A stretch of 20,388 nucleotides of DNA from CAYRTD01 sp964528675 (GTDB lineage: Bacteria; Bacteroidota; Bacteroidia; Bacteroidales; GCA-2748055): assembly GCA_964528675.1 (NCBI GenBank), contig CAZGTU010000079.1, forward strand, positions 1 through 20,388. Reading direction: 5' to 3'. Each line of letters opens with the position of its first letter. Position 1 is the first letter of the stretch. This document shows positions 7,982 to 14,578 of this stretch, in pieces. Made by a program: the position numbers and the translations under genes. Below the pieces are notes generated by a model. The model was not told where the DNA came from. It worked only from the letters and a program-made list of their open reading frames with translations, and ran no database searches.

Positions 7982-8003
7982 TGAGTATCCTAATAAATTA
8001 GAT

Positions 8004-8129
8004 ATGAAAACCTTAACATTGCAAATACCAGATTCGGTTGATGAAAAAACTTTTAAGATGCAACTAGCAGCAAAACAAAAACCTATCCTACAAATCTTGA
8101 AAAAAATTGTAAATTGGATAAATCCATGA
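8004..8129 (+). CDS. Small 41-residue ORF, antitoxin-like N-terminus
   Basis: A 41-residue reading frame starts at ATG 8004. It begins MKTLTLQIPDSVDEKTFKMQ, which resembles the N-terminal strand of small Bacteroidota antitoxins of the UPF0175 or related type (MKTLTxxIPDxVD). The helical C-terminal half usual in those proteins is replaced by a short basic tail ending KKIVNWINP. The stop codon overlaps the start of the following gene as ATGA (8126-8129), suggesting coupling. A -7 element lies just upstream. Extending the frame upstream to 7914 adds a sequence without family character, so the internal ATG is preferred. It may be a fragment of an antitoxin or a small leader ORF; the function is not known. 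Confidence 0.45.
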   Translation: MKTLTLQIPDSVDEKTFKMQLAAKQKPILQILKKIVNWINP

Positions 8130-8609
8130 ATCTACAATCTACACAACACATGAAGGAAAAAGTATTAACAGAGATTCGCGGGCAATTAAACGAAAAGTCT
8201 GATAGTAAAAGGATTGAATCTTCGAAACGCTTTTTCAGAGATGGTGAGGAAGCACTTGTTCATGGTGTGAAAATGGCAGAGGTGAACAGGATTGGAAAAG
8301 AATTCTACAGGCGAATAAAGACCATTCCAAAAAAGGAGATCTTCGAGATCTGTGAGGAACTATGGAAATCCCGGTACCTGGAAGAAGCCGTTATAGCATG
8401 CGTATTTTCAAGATCTTTACATAAAAAATACGAACCTGCCGATGGTGCAAAAAGGCTATGGCTGGATGTTGAAATCGGCAAGCCAGTCCCATCAAAAAGA
8501 GGTTTTTGATTATGTGCTATCCAAAAGATCAATAATGCCGCGCACAGCATTACGATACGCTATAGAAAAAATGCCGGAGGAAATGAGGAGGGAAGCGATG
8601 AGGAGATAA
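8126..8609 (+). pseudogene. Internally deleted DNA alkylation repair (AlkD-like) gene
   Basis: Codons from 8126 to about 8470 read as the N-terminal half of an AlkD-like HEAT-repeat DNA glycosylase: RFFRDGEEALVHGVKMAEVN, then EICEELWKSRYLEEAVIACV and KKYEPADGAKRLWLDV. At 8469-8471 the homology jumps to the +1 frame, which reads LKSASQSHQKEVFDYVLSK and then MPRTALRYAIEKMPEEMRRE to a TAA at 8607-8609, the expected C-terminal end of the same family. The middle, including the FExWV, NWASCD and RWMRRAA blocks, is missing; from the family layout I estimate 80-90 residues. The annotated-looking 131-residue frame ends in an artefactual tail (VEIGKPVPSKRGF). Intact members excise 3- and 7-alkylpurines. 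This copy is almost certainly inactive. Confidence 0.82.
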
Positions 8610-8658
8610 AATTGATTTTTACAGGCAGGAAGGATGATTGTTTGCCCGTTTTTTTTTG

Positions 8659-8666
8659 TAAATTTA
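8659..8666 (+). promoter_or_regulatory. Probable -7 element (TAAATTTA) for the T9SS protein gene
   Basis: TAAATTTA is one base from the TAnnTTTG consensus, has a TTG at 8638-8640 eighteen bases upstream as a possible -33, and lies about 29 bases before the ATG at 8695. It is a weak but reasonable candidate. Confidence 0.3.
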
Positions 8667-8694
8667 TGACTATAAGTTTAATCCCCATTTCATC

Positions 8695-9576
8695 ATGAGA
8701 GCATATATTACCCTCACGTTTCTCCTCATTACATCTCAAACAATCCCGGTTTTTGCACAGGAATTTGCCCCGATCGGAGCAGAATGGTACTATAATTCAA
8801 GCGCAGGGGGACTTGCTCCTTCAGGTTCAGAATATTACTATCTTTTTTCTGAGAAAGACACAAGTATTAATGATTATGATCTTAGAAAAATTAAAAGGAT
8901 GTATTGTAATTACCAGGGAGATTCGATTGAGGTTTCTCCTTACCTTATCCATCAGGATGGTGATACGGTATCTTTATATGATCAGGACAGGGACAGGCTA
9001 TATAAATTGCTGGTTTTTAATGCATCACCAGGTGATACTCTTTTGCTTGATGTTCCTTATCATAACCACTATACAAATGATACAACCTACAGGGTGATTA
9101 TTGATACGGTAATTACAGAAAGCTATAGCGGTGTTGAGCTGGATAAATATATGCTGGAACAGATCGATGAATTTGGATGGTTCAACGGTTTTTACCTTGA
9201 AAAAGTGGGTGGTTATGAATGGTTCTTTCCACTGGGAAAAACCATTATTCCCGAAGCCGACGGACCTGTTAGGTGTTATCATGACAGTGGGGTTAGTATA
9301 AACTTTTCAACAAGACCATGCGATTACAGGCTAATCCAATCTATTAATAATGTAGCTTATCGCCATTATGATATCTCACCGAATCCGGCCAGTGACTTCA
9401 CGGAAGTTATACCTGACAGAGGGTTCGATAAAATTGAACTTCTGAATTCCTCAGGTAGGGTTCTGTTTCAGACAAGCCATTCAATGCTAAATCTGTCATC
9501 TTTGCCTGCAGGGATCTATTTTGTAAAGATTTACTCTGGAAATAATGCTATTGTAAAAAAGCTTATAAAAAAATAG
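8695..9576 (+). CDS. Secreted protein with T9SS C-terminal sorting domain
   Basis: The protein has 293 residues. A signal peptide (about 1-21) ends at VFAQ. The central region (about 22-205) has no motif I recognise; it contains repeated short strands such as GDTVSLYDQDRDRLYKLLVF and GDTLLLDVPY, so an all-beta fold is likely. From about 218 there is a type A T9SS sorting domain: YDISPNPASDFTEV, then IELLNSSGRVLFQ, LNLSSLPAGIYFVKIYSG and the terminal basic KKLIKK. The protein should cross the outer membrane by the type IX system and be attached to or released from the surface. It resembles, in size and layout, the T9SS protein at 19361-20239 of this window (both have a YYxL-type strand region after the signal peptide and a C-rich patch before the sorting domain). 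It stands alone, after a pseudogene. Function unknown. Confidence 0.8.
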   Translation: MRAYITLTFLLITSQTIPVFAQEFAPIGAEWYYNSSAGGLAPSGSEYYYLFSEKDTSINDYDLRKIKRMYCNYQGDSIEVSPYLIHQDGDTVSLYDQDRDRLYKLLVFNASPGDTLLLDVPYHNHYTNDTTYRVIIDTVITESYSGVELDKYMLEQIDEFGWFNGFYLEKVGGYEWFFPLGKTIIPEADGPVRCYHDSGVSINFSTRPCDYRLIQSINNVAYRHYDISPNPASDFTEVIPDRGFDKIELLNSSGRVLFQTSHSMLNLSSLPAGIYFVKIYSGNNAIVKKLIKK

Positions 9577-9720
9577 TCAACATTTACTGAACTTTTTAGT
9601 TTTTCAGGTGCGGTTTTAGTGGTTTATCAATACTTTTTACCGTATAAAACACATGTTTTTAAGGGGTTTATATGAACTTTGCAGACTGCCTTAGAGTGTT
9701 AAGGGTCAGATAACAGATCG

Positions 9721-9846
9721 ATTTCTTCAGCTTACATTTTCATTTCTTCGTCTTACATTCCCATTTCTTCGGCAAACCTTTCAATTTCTTCAGCTTACAT
9801 TCCTATTTCTTCGACAAACCTTTCTATTTCTTCACCTTACAGGTCA
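9721..9846. repeat. Six-unit 21-bp tandem repeat array
   Basis: Six consecutive 21-base units, with no gaps, begin at 9721, 9742, 9763, 9784, 9805 and 9826. A degenerate seventh starts at 9847 with GTTTCTTTG. Every unit starts ATTTCTTC. Two subtypes exist: a CTTACAT type (units 1, 2, 4) and a CAAACCTTTC type (units 3, 5), with unit 6 mixed. The + frame through the array is open and reads as a heptapeptide repeat starting ISS (ISSAYIF, ISSSYIP, ISSANLS and so on), but no start codon precedes it before a stop at 9700-9702. The minus strand reads EE-rich heptads (AEEIERF type) interrupted by stops in the CTTACAT units. It is either a minisatellite or a relic of coding repeats. Confidence 0.85.
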
Positions 9847-9982
9847 GTTTCTTTGAAAAAAATATTCTAAGCTCTTGATAATATAATATTAGTTTATATA
9901 AAGAAGAAGTTGGGTGGAGAAAAGCCATGGAACAAAGAAAGCAACAAGAGATTCCAGATTAAGATATTAGGAACAATTTTTG

Positions 9983-9990
9983 TATCTTTG
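9983..9990 (+). promoter_or_regulatory. -7 promoter element (TATCTTTG) for the vapBC-like pair
   Basis: TATCTTTG matches TAnnTTTG exactly and lies 23 bases before the ATG at 10014. No convincing -33 box was seen. Confidence 0.45.
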
Positions 9991-10013
9991 TTTCTAACGG
10001 TAAATTGGTCAAT

Positions 10014-10223
10014 ATGAATTATACTCAGATACTCGGATTAATTCATCAACTTCCTGAGGAGGAAATTGAAAAATTATTTCTTGCTTTACAATCTGAAATA
10101 TCCTCAAAAAAGAAATCTGATTCTCTTCATGATTTGATATTAAATGCCCCTACATGGTCAGAAACTGAATTTAATAAGTATCAAAAAGCTAGAAATCACA
10201 TAAATTCTTTAAGGTTAGGATGA
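10014..10223 (+). CDS. VapB-like antitoxin of a PIN toxin pair
   Basis: The protein has 69 residues from ATG 10014; a TTG nine bases earlier (10005) is less likely. The N-terminal half is helical (ILGLIHQLPEEEIEKLFLAL). The C-terminal half has SLHDLILNAPTWSETEFNKY followed by KARNHINSLRLG. This GPTWxEEEYxxFxxARxHIN-type tail is the toxin-wrapping segment of small Bacteroidota antitoxins encoded next to PIN-domain toxins. Its stop overlaps the start of the PIN gene as ATGA (10220-10223), the usual arrangement for co-translated antitoxin and toxin. It should bind and neutralise VapC and repress the operon. Since the toxin is truncated, it may now be a relic or an antitoxin acting on relatives elsewhere. 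Confidence 0.7.
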   Translation: MNYTQILGLIHQLPEEEIEKLFLALQSEISSKKKSDSLHDLILNAPTWSETEFNKYQKARNHINSLRLG

Positions 10224-10438
10224 TTTTGCTTGATTCATCTGTTCTAATAGAGTTGTTTAGAAAAAAAGATAAGGAGAAAACCTTGTTTTTTAAACTTTCT
10301 AAAAAAAATATCGACTTCTGCATTTCTTCAATAACTTATTACGAAATCAGTATTGGAAATAGAGAATCGCATGATAAATTTTGGGAAAAATTAACTGAAG
10401 TGTTTAAAAATAGTAATGATGTGAATATTCTTAGTTAA
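10220..10438 (+). pseudogene. Truncated PIN-domain (VapC-like) toxin
   Basis: A frame of 72 residues opens with MILLDSSVLIELFRKK, the first strand of a PIN domain with its catalytic Asp at residue 5, and continues to ITYYEISIGNRESHDKFWEK, which holds the conserved Glu. VapC toxins of this type are about 125-135 residues. The stop after NVNILS falls where the family usually reads a PFD motif, so the half with the remaining metal-binding acids (the TxDxxF region) is missing. In the same frame, after two stops (TAA 10436-10438, TGA 10442-10444), the next codons read PFDNI and then lose all similarity, as if a short insertion broke the gene before the 3' part was lost. RNase activity is not expected. 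Confidence 0.7.
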
Positions 10439-10522
10439 TTCTGACCATTTGACAATATTCCGCCTACCCCTTTGAAGTTATAACCTTATTGTAGCATTTT
10501 TCTAACATAGATTACACTAACA

Positions 10523-10551
10523 TTGTCCAATCTTGTAATTCACTATATTTA
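10523..10551 (+). promoter_or_regulatory. Promoter for the glycoside hydrolase lipoprotein
   Basis: A -33-like TTG at 10523-10525 is followed after 18 bases by TATATTTA (10544-10551), one mismatch from TAnnTTTG. The ATG lies at 10574, giving a short leader. Confidence 0.4.
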
Positions 10552-10573
10552 AGCCTCAAAAACTATCAATACT

Positions 10574-12871
10574 ATGAAATTTACCGCACAACTGCTACTG
10601 ATAATTTCTTCATTCCTTTTAATCCAATGTTCTACCCCTGTGGAGCTATCTGATAATAATTTATGGTATGTTTTCCATCCTGAAAATAATCATGCCCGGG
10701 AGAGTGCGATTGGCCTTGAGGAATGGAATGATGAACCGGCCGGAAAATATGGCCGCATAAGTATGGAAGGGGATAAACTTCTTTATAATGACCGGGAAAT
10801 TAAGCTCTGGGGTCTGAATAATTGCTATGGTGCCTGTGCACCGGATAAGGAAATGGCTGATAAACGGACGGTTCTTTATCGCAAGTTCGGGATTAATTCA
10901 GTGCGCTTGCATAAATATGCCGACAGACCCGGAAGTGGTATTCAATCGGAAGACAGTTTTACGGACTTTGATCCGGAGGCTCTTGATCAGATGGATTATT
11001 ATATTCATGTATTGAAGGAAAACGGCATCTATACAAAACTTTCGCCGACATTTGGAGTAAAATTCGGCCCTGGAGATGTTCACAGGATACCCTTCCACAG
11101 GGAACTGGGAAATGTTTTTGAGAAATCGGATAAACGTATAAGAGCGGTTTATGGGATGATTTATTTATCAACCGAGCTTCAGGATATGCAAATAGAGCAA
11201 ACTGTTAAGATCCTGAACCATGAAAACCCTTATACCGGCATGGGCTATGCTGACGATCCGGCTATCTTCTGTGTGGAAATGTTTAATGAAGATGCTGTTC
11301 TATGGTATGGTACAAATTGGAGTTTACAACAATCGCCTACCATAAGGGAACGAATGGGAAGACAATTCAGTGAATGGCTGATGGAGAAATACGAAAGCGA
11401 AGCTGCCTGGAGGGATGCCTGGGGTTCTGAGGCTATTCTCGGCGGAAAATCAGATCTTTCCAATTCTTCTTTTCAGCACATTGTCGATACAGAGAAAATT
11501 AAGGGCACACTCAAGGCTGAAAGTCTTAGAGCAGGCACAGTCATTCCCTGGGGAAATGCTTCGGCATATGACAATATTGCACAGCCTGAAAGCGATTTCC
11601 CGGAATTAAAGACCCGCTTATTGAATACCGCAGAGTTTTTAATTGGTCTGCAAAATGAATTCTATGGTCGTTTTCTGGAAGCCATAAGAAATACCGGTTA
11701 CGAAGGTGTAGTAATGGCTTCCAACTGGCAGGCGGGAAGTACTATAGGACATCTGCTGAATTTACATTCCGATCATCTGGTTGGCATTGTTGATCGTCAT
11801 AATTACTTCGGGGGAGCACGGGGTGATCTGGAAAAAGGGCTGGAATTTGCCGACGGGTCCATGCTGTCTCAACCGGGGATAGGCACACTTAGCGCCGGGA
11901 TGCAACAGGTTGCTTCAAGACCTTTCATGTTGAGTGAGTGGATACATGAGCAGCCCAATGAATATTATGCAGAAGGTCCTGCTGTACTGGGAGCCTATGG
12001 TTGGGGACTCAATGGTTGGGATGTATCATATATTTTTCAGAACAGAGACATGGGTGTTTACAGTGAAAAGATTGGAAGGGATACCTGGGATGTGACCAAT
12101 CCGGCCATACTGATGAATTTCCCTGCTGTTGCCCGTCAGGTCCGCAGGATGGATGTGAAGGAATCGGAGAATACAGAATATCTCAATGTACATATACCAT
12201 CAATTCTGGATGCCGAACTGAGTTTTTACGGGAGAACAGAGCAGGATCATGATATTAAAACCTTCACCACCGATAAGATTCCGTCTGCCGCACTGGCCGC
12301 CACAAGGGTAGCGGTTAGATTTACTGACGAATATAAGGATACGGAAGCCTTCGATCTCAGCCGGTATTTAGCCGGTGACAGCACGGTAATATCTTCCACC
12401 GGACAACTGCGATGGACTCCGGCTGAGGGGAATGAGCAGAAAGTGGGGTATTTTACTGTGAACACTCCTGCAACCAAAGCGTTTGTCGGTTTTGCACCCG
12501 GTAACAAAAGCTTTGATCTGGGCGATGGTTTTTCAATCGAACCTTCAGAAGGATTCTCAGTTATTTATCTCACCGCCAAAAATGAAAATGAGGATCTGAA
12601 ATCAACAGAAGAAATAATCATCACAGCTATGGCAAGGGCAAGAAACACCGGCATGGAATTTAACGAGGAAGAAGATAAGATCCTCGATCCCGGTGAAGCA
12701 CCCATTGTACTGGAACCGGTTAAGGCCCTTGTTTCCGTCCCCTTCAGCGGCAAGCTGGAATTGCTTGATCACGATGGCAATCTCATGGAAAACAATTCCC
12801 GAAAGTTCAGACGAAAGTTCGCCATTGATGGTGCTGTGGATCAGACGCCTTATTATTTGATAAGGAAATGA
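10574..12871 (+). CDS. Clan GH-A glycoside-hydrolase-like lipoprotein
   Basis: The protein has 765 residues. A lipoprotein signal ends in the lipobox LIQC (Cys 19), so it is likely anchored in the outer membrane. After a short beta region (about 25-78, ending with the strand REIKLWGLNNC), a TIM barrel follows with GH-A features: FGINSVRLHKYADRPG (about 105-120), the acid/base candidate Glu 239 in CVEMFNED, and the nucleophile candidate Glu 455 in FMLSEWIHEQ. An Asp-His-Asn segment, VDRHNYFGG (406-414), fits the active-site rim. The C-terminal 200 residues (about 560-765) are predicted beta-sandwich, like the accessory domain of many polysaccharidases. Similar proteins are annotated as cellulase-family glycosyl hydrolases. 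The substrate cannot be read; there is no SusC/SusD pair nearby. It is monocistronic with its own promoter and a strong terminator. Confidence 0.75.
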   Translation: MKFTAQLLLIISSFLLIQCSTPVELSDNNLWYVFHPENNHARESAIGLEEWNDEPAGKYGRISMEGDKLLYNDREIKLWGLNNCYGACAPDKEMADKRTVLYRKFGINSVRLHKYADRPGSGIQSEDSFTDFDPEALDQMDYYIHVLKENGIYTKLSPTFGVKFGPGDVHRIPFHRELGNVFEKSDKRIRAVYGMIYLSTELQDMQIEQTVKILNHENPYTGMGYADDPAIFCVEMFNEDAVLWYGTNWSLQQSPTIRERMGRQFSEWLMEKYESEAAWRDAWGSEAILGGKSDLSNSSFQHIVDTEKIKGTLKAESLRAGTVIPWGNASAYDNIAQPESDFPELKTRLLNTAEFLIGLQNEFYGRFLEAIRNTGYEGVVMASNWQAGSTIGHLLNLHSDHLVGIVDRHNYFGGARGDLEKGLEFADGSMLSQPGIGTLSAGMQQVASRPFMLSEWIHEQPNEYYAEGPAVLGAYGWGLNGWDVSYIFQNRDMGVYSEKIGRDTWDVTNPAILMNFPAVARQVRRMDVKESENTEYLNVHIPSILDAELSFYGRTEQDHDIKTFTTDKIPSAALAATRVAVRFTDEYKDTEAFDLSRYLAGDSTVISSTGQLRWTPAEGNEQKVGYFTVNTPATKAFVGFAPGNKSFDLGDGFSIEPSEGFSVIYLTAKNENEDLKSTEEIIITAMARARNTGMEFNEEEDKILDPGEAPIVLEPVKALVSVPFSGKLELLDHDGNLMENNSRKFRRKFAIDGAVDQTPYYLIRK

Positions 12872-12935
12872 TTTTCCAAGAAATTTAGATTAGGATTTAG
12901 ATATCGAATTTCAATAAAGCTTTAGATTTTCAATT

Positions 12936-12971
12936 TAACCCCGATTGAGCTATTCCGCTCAATCGGGGTTA
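12936..12971 (+). terminator. Strong hairpin terminator after the glycoside hydrolase gene
   Basis: A perfect 15-bp stem runs from 12936-12950 to 12957-12971 (arms reading TAACCCCGATTGAGC and its complement) around a six-base loop, TATTCC. It is followed by TTGAATTTTTAT. It lies about 65 bases after the hydrolase stop and before the higBA promoter. Confidence 0.85.
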
Positions 12972-13043
12972 TTGAATTTTTATAAATATCTATATTTAGG
13001 ATTAAACCGCTAATAAAGATTCAGAATATTTCCGAACATTTTG

Positions 13044-13051
13044 TATATTTG
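13044..13051 (+). promoter_or_regulatory. -7 promoter element (TATATTTG) for higBA
   Basis: TATATTTG matches TAnnTTTG exactly. It ends only 17 bases before the TTG start of higB, so the mRNA leader would be about ten bases or less. No -33 element is evident, as might be expected for an autoregulated toxin-antitoxin promoter. Confidence 0.45.
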
Positions 13052-13068
13052 ATAAAAATATCCTGGAT

Positions 13069-13410
13069 TTGAAATTAGTTAATAAACATTTACTTTATCA
13101 ATTAAAAAAGAAGAATCAGGGCAATAAAAAGCTTATTAAAGCTATAGATAAGCTGATTACAGATTTGGAAAGAGCAGAGTGGAATAACCCACATGAGTTA
13201 ATGAAAAGTAGACCGGATGCCGATTGTGTTTTTGGTGGAGAATTTTACTTTTTTAATGTAAGTGTTTATCGAACATTAATCATGATTGAATTTGAAGATG
13301 ATGGCGAAATGACGGTTGTTTGGGCAGGAAATCATCATGATTATGAAAAAAATTTCAAAAATAACAGAAGTGTTATTAGAAAGTGGTTAAGAGATCATGA
13401 ATGGATTTAA
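13069..13410 (+). CDS. HigB-like type II toxin (RelE superfamily)
   Basis: The protein has 113 residues. It begins MKLVNKHLLYQLKKKNQGNK, the usual HigB N-terminus (MKIVNKxxLxxFxKKHxD). It continues with a helix that ends AEWNNPHELMKSRPDADCVF, a strand YFFNVSVYRTLIMIEFEDDG, and the C-terminal MTVVWAGNHHDYEKNF, which corresponds to the WIGTHAEYD block of the family. It is therefore probably a ribosome-dependent mRNA interferase. The initiation codon is TTG at 13069; no ATG fits the homologous N-terminus. Translation would be weak or finely set. It overlaps the antitoxin gene by ten bases, with the toxin gene first, as is typical of higBA. Confidence 0.8.
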   Translation: MKLVNKHLLYQLKKKNQGNKKLIKAIDKLITDLERAEWNNPHELMKSRPDADCVFGGEFYFFNVSVYRTLIMIEFEDDGEMTVVWAGNHHDYEKNFKNNRSVIRKWLRDHEWI

Positions 13411-13958
13411 AAAATGTAGTTATGAGAGAAATAGTTAATATTAGAGACATTGATCAAATTAAAAAGCTGGAAAGTGAATATGATTTTCAAAAAGCTCTTC
13501 TTTTGGATAAAAAGCTTCGATTGTTGATCAAAGAACAATCGGAATTGAGACCACTTCGTAAAAAACTCAGACGATTATTGACAGAATATGAAGAGCGGGT
13601 ATGGTCAGATACAAACCGGGTAAGCGATAAACAACTCGAAGAAAGTGAAAAAGCAGAAAATGTTGTTGAGCTTGAAAGGATATTTATAAAAAACAGAAAG
13701 GACACTATAAGAAAAAAGTTGAAGGAGCATGATATGACTCAACAGGAACTGGGAGAATTATTGGGACACTCGCAATCATATATATCTGAATTGATTAATG
13801 GAGTTTCCGAATTTTCGATAAGGGATCTGGTTATTATACATCGTGTTTTTGGGATTAAATTGGAAACTTTGATTCCAACTTACCTTCAATCAGAAACGCG
13901 CGAACGGATTAATGGAATAATTTCCAGGCTGAATAAGCCTGAATTGGAATTAAAGTGA
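13401..13958 (+). CDS. HigA-like antitoxin with XRE HTH domain and long N-terminal coiled-coil extension
   Basis: The protein has 185 residues. The C-terminal part is an XRE-type helix-turn-helix at about residues 104-158 (RKKLKEHDMTQQELGELLGH then SQSYISELINGVSEFSIRDL), which should bind the operon promoter. The N-terminal 100 residues are highly charged and helical (LESEYDFQKALLLDKKLRLL then LRPLRKKLRRLLTEYEERVW), likely a coiled coil. Common HigA antitoxins are about 95-140 residues, so the extension is notable. The ATG at 13401 lies inside the last codons of higB, a ten-base overlap. It should neutralise HigB and repress the operon. A further 20 bases downstream, the opposing lipoprotein gene ends. 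Confidence 0.8.
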   Translation: MDLKNVVMREIVNIRDIDQIKKLESEYDFQKALLLDKKLRLLIKEQSELRPLRKKLRRLLTEYEERVWSDTNRVSDKQLEESEKAENVVELERIFIKNRKDTIRKKLKEHDMTQQELGELLGHSQSYISELINGVSEFSIRDLVIIHRVFGIKLETLIPTYLQSETRERINGIISRLNKPELELK

Positions 13959-13977
13959 ATGATACTGAATTTTTTGG

Positions 13978-14409
13978 TTACTCACTTAATGTTAAGTGTA
14001 CATTCCCTACATAAACCTTTTTTTGATCACAATATAAATAACCATCTGGAACTAAATTTATAGTGTCCCCCTTTTCTATACCACCTGTAATATAAAACCT
14101 TAATAAAATCTCGGAACTTTGATTAATTTTTAAAGCTGATTGATTCATTTCTTTGTCTTCGAATTCTAATGAGAAAGGAATATTTTGATCCTTATAATGG
14201 ATTTCTAAAGAATCTTTAAAGATTGTGATTTCTTTATTTAATGTATAAGTCTGTATGACAACAAACTCTCTATTTCCCATACTACGACTATTTAAATTAA
14301 CAACACCACAATCAAAAGAAACCGTTATGTCATTATCTCCATCAAGAAAGATTTCAGAGGTCTTGTCGCAAGTCGTTATTAAAAACAAAATTATTAATAA
14401 CGAACTCAT
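13978..14409 (-). CDS. Small predicted lipoprotein, unknown function
   Basis: The protein has 143 residues from ATG 14409. An upstream ATG at 14436 is in frame but would spoil the signal sequence. The N-terminus MSSLLIILFLITTCDKTSE has a short hydrophobic core and a lipobox-like LITTC, with Asp after the Cys. The rest is beta-rich and includes a Cys-containing strand (VSFDCGVVNLN) and the C-terminal LYCDQKKVYVGNVHLTLSE. No family is recognised. The base composition is AT-rich like the T9SS genes to its right. It converges on higA with about 19 bases between their stop codons. Confidence 0.6.
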   Translation of the reverse strand: MSSLLIILFLITTCDKTSEIFLDGDNDITVSFDCGVVNLNSRSMGNREFVVIQTYTLNKEITIFKDSLEIHYKDQNIPFSLEFEDKEMNQSALKINQSSEILLRFYITGGIEKGDTINLVPDGYLYCDQKKVYVGNVHLTLSE

Positions 14410-14522
14410 TTGTTTTCTGCCATCAGTAACTACCATAAGCTATTGTTCCAAAGAAGTTCAGATCATATATATGCATTTTTAATTTCCGAAAAATCGAACA
14501 TATTTGTTTTCTGGTAAAATAA

Positions 14523-14557
14523 TCGTATATACGAAAATATTTATATATCTTATAAGA
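14523..14557. promoter_or_regulatory. Pair of perfect palindromes upstream of the PKD protein gene
   Basis: TCGTATATACGA (14523-14534) and TCTTATAAGA (14548-14557) are perfect palindromes with centres 24 bases apart, just upstream of the ATG at 14579. They may be an operator pair; no regulator is assigned. In such AT-rich sequence, short palindromes can also occur by chance. Confidence 0.3.
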
Positions 14558-14578
14558 ATATTTAACAAAATCGTATTA

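Larger units (their letters stand above)
9577..10013. other. Gene-free 437-bp interval
   Basis: No credible coding region is seen on either strand. The interval holds the 21-bp tandem array (9721-9846) and, near its right end, the -7 element of the vapBC-like pair. The bases between 9577 and 9720 are AT-rich without a clear terminator hairpin, and those between 9860 and 9980 show nothing further. Confidence 0.6.

Noticed and set aside
8114..8509. Functional 131-residue protein
   Set aside because: The last 13 residues are out of frame relative to the AlkD-like C-terminus that resumes in +1, showing an internal deletion.
9721..9846. CRISPR array
   Set aside because: The units are contiguous 21-mers with no unique spacers, and there are no cas genes.
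10439..10455. Shared word TCTGACCATTTGA with the IS66 remnant near 15803
   Set aside because: The match is limited to 13 bases, flanking sequence differs, and no other IS66 piece is near 10.4 kb; probably coincidence.
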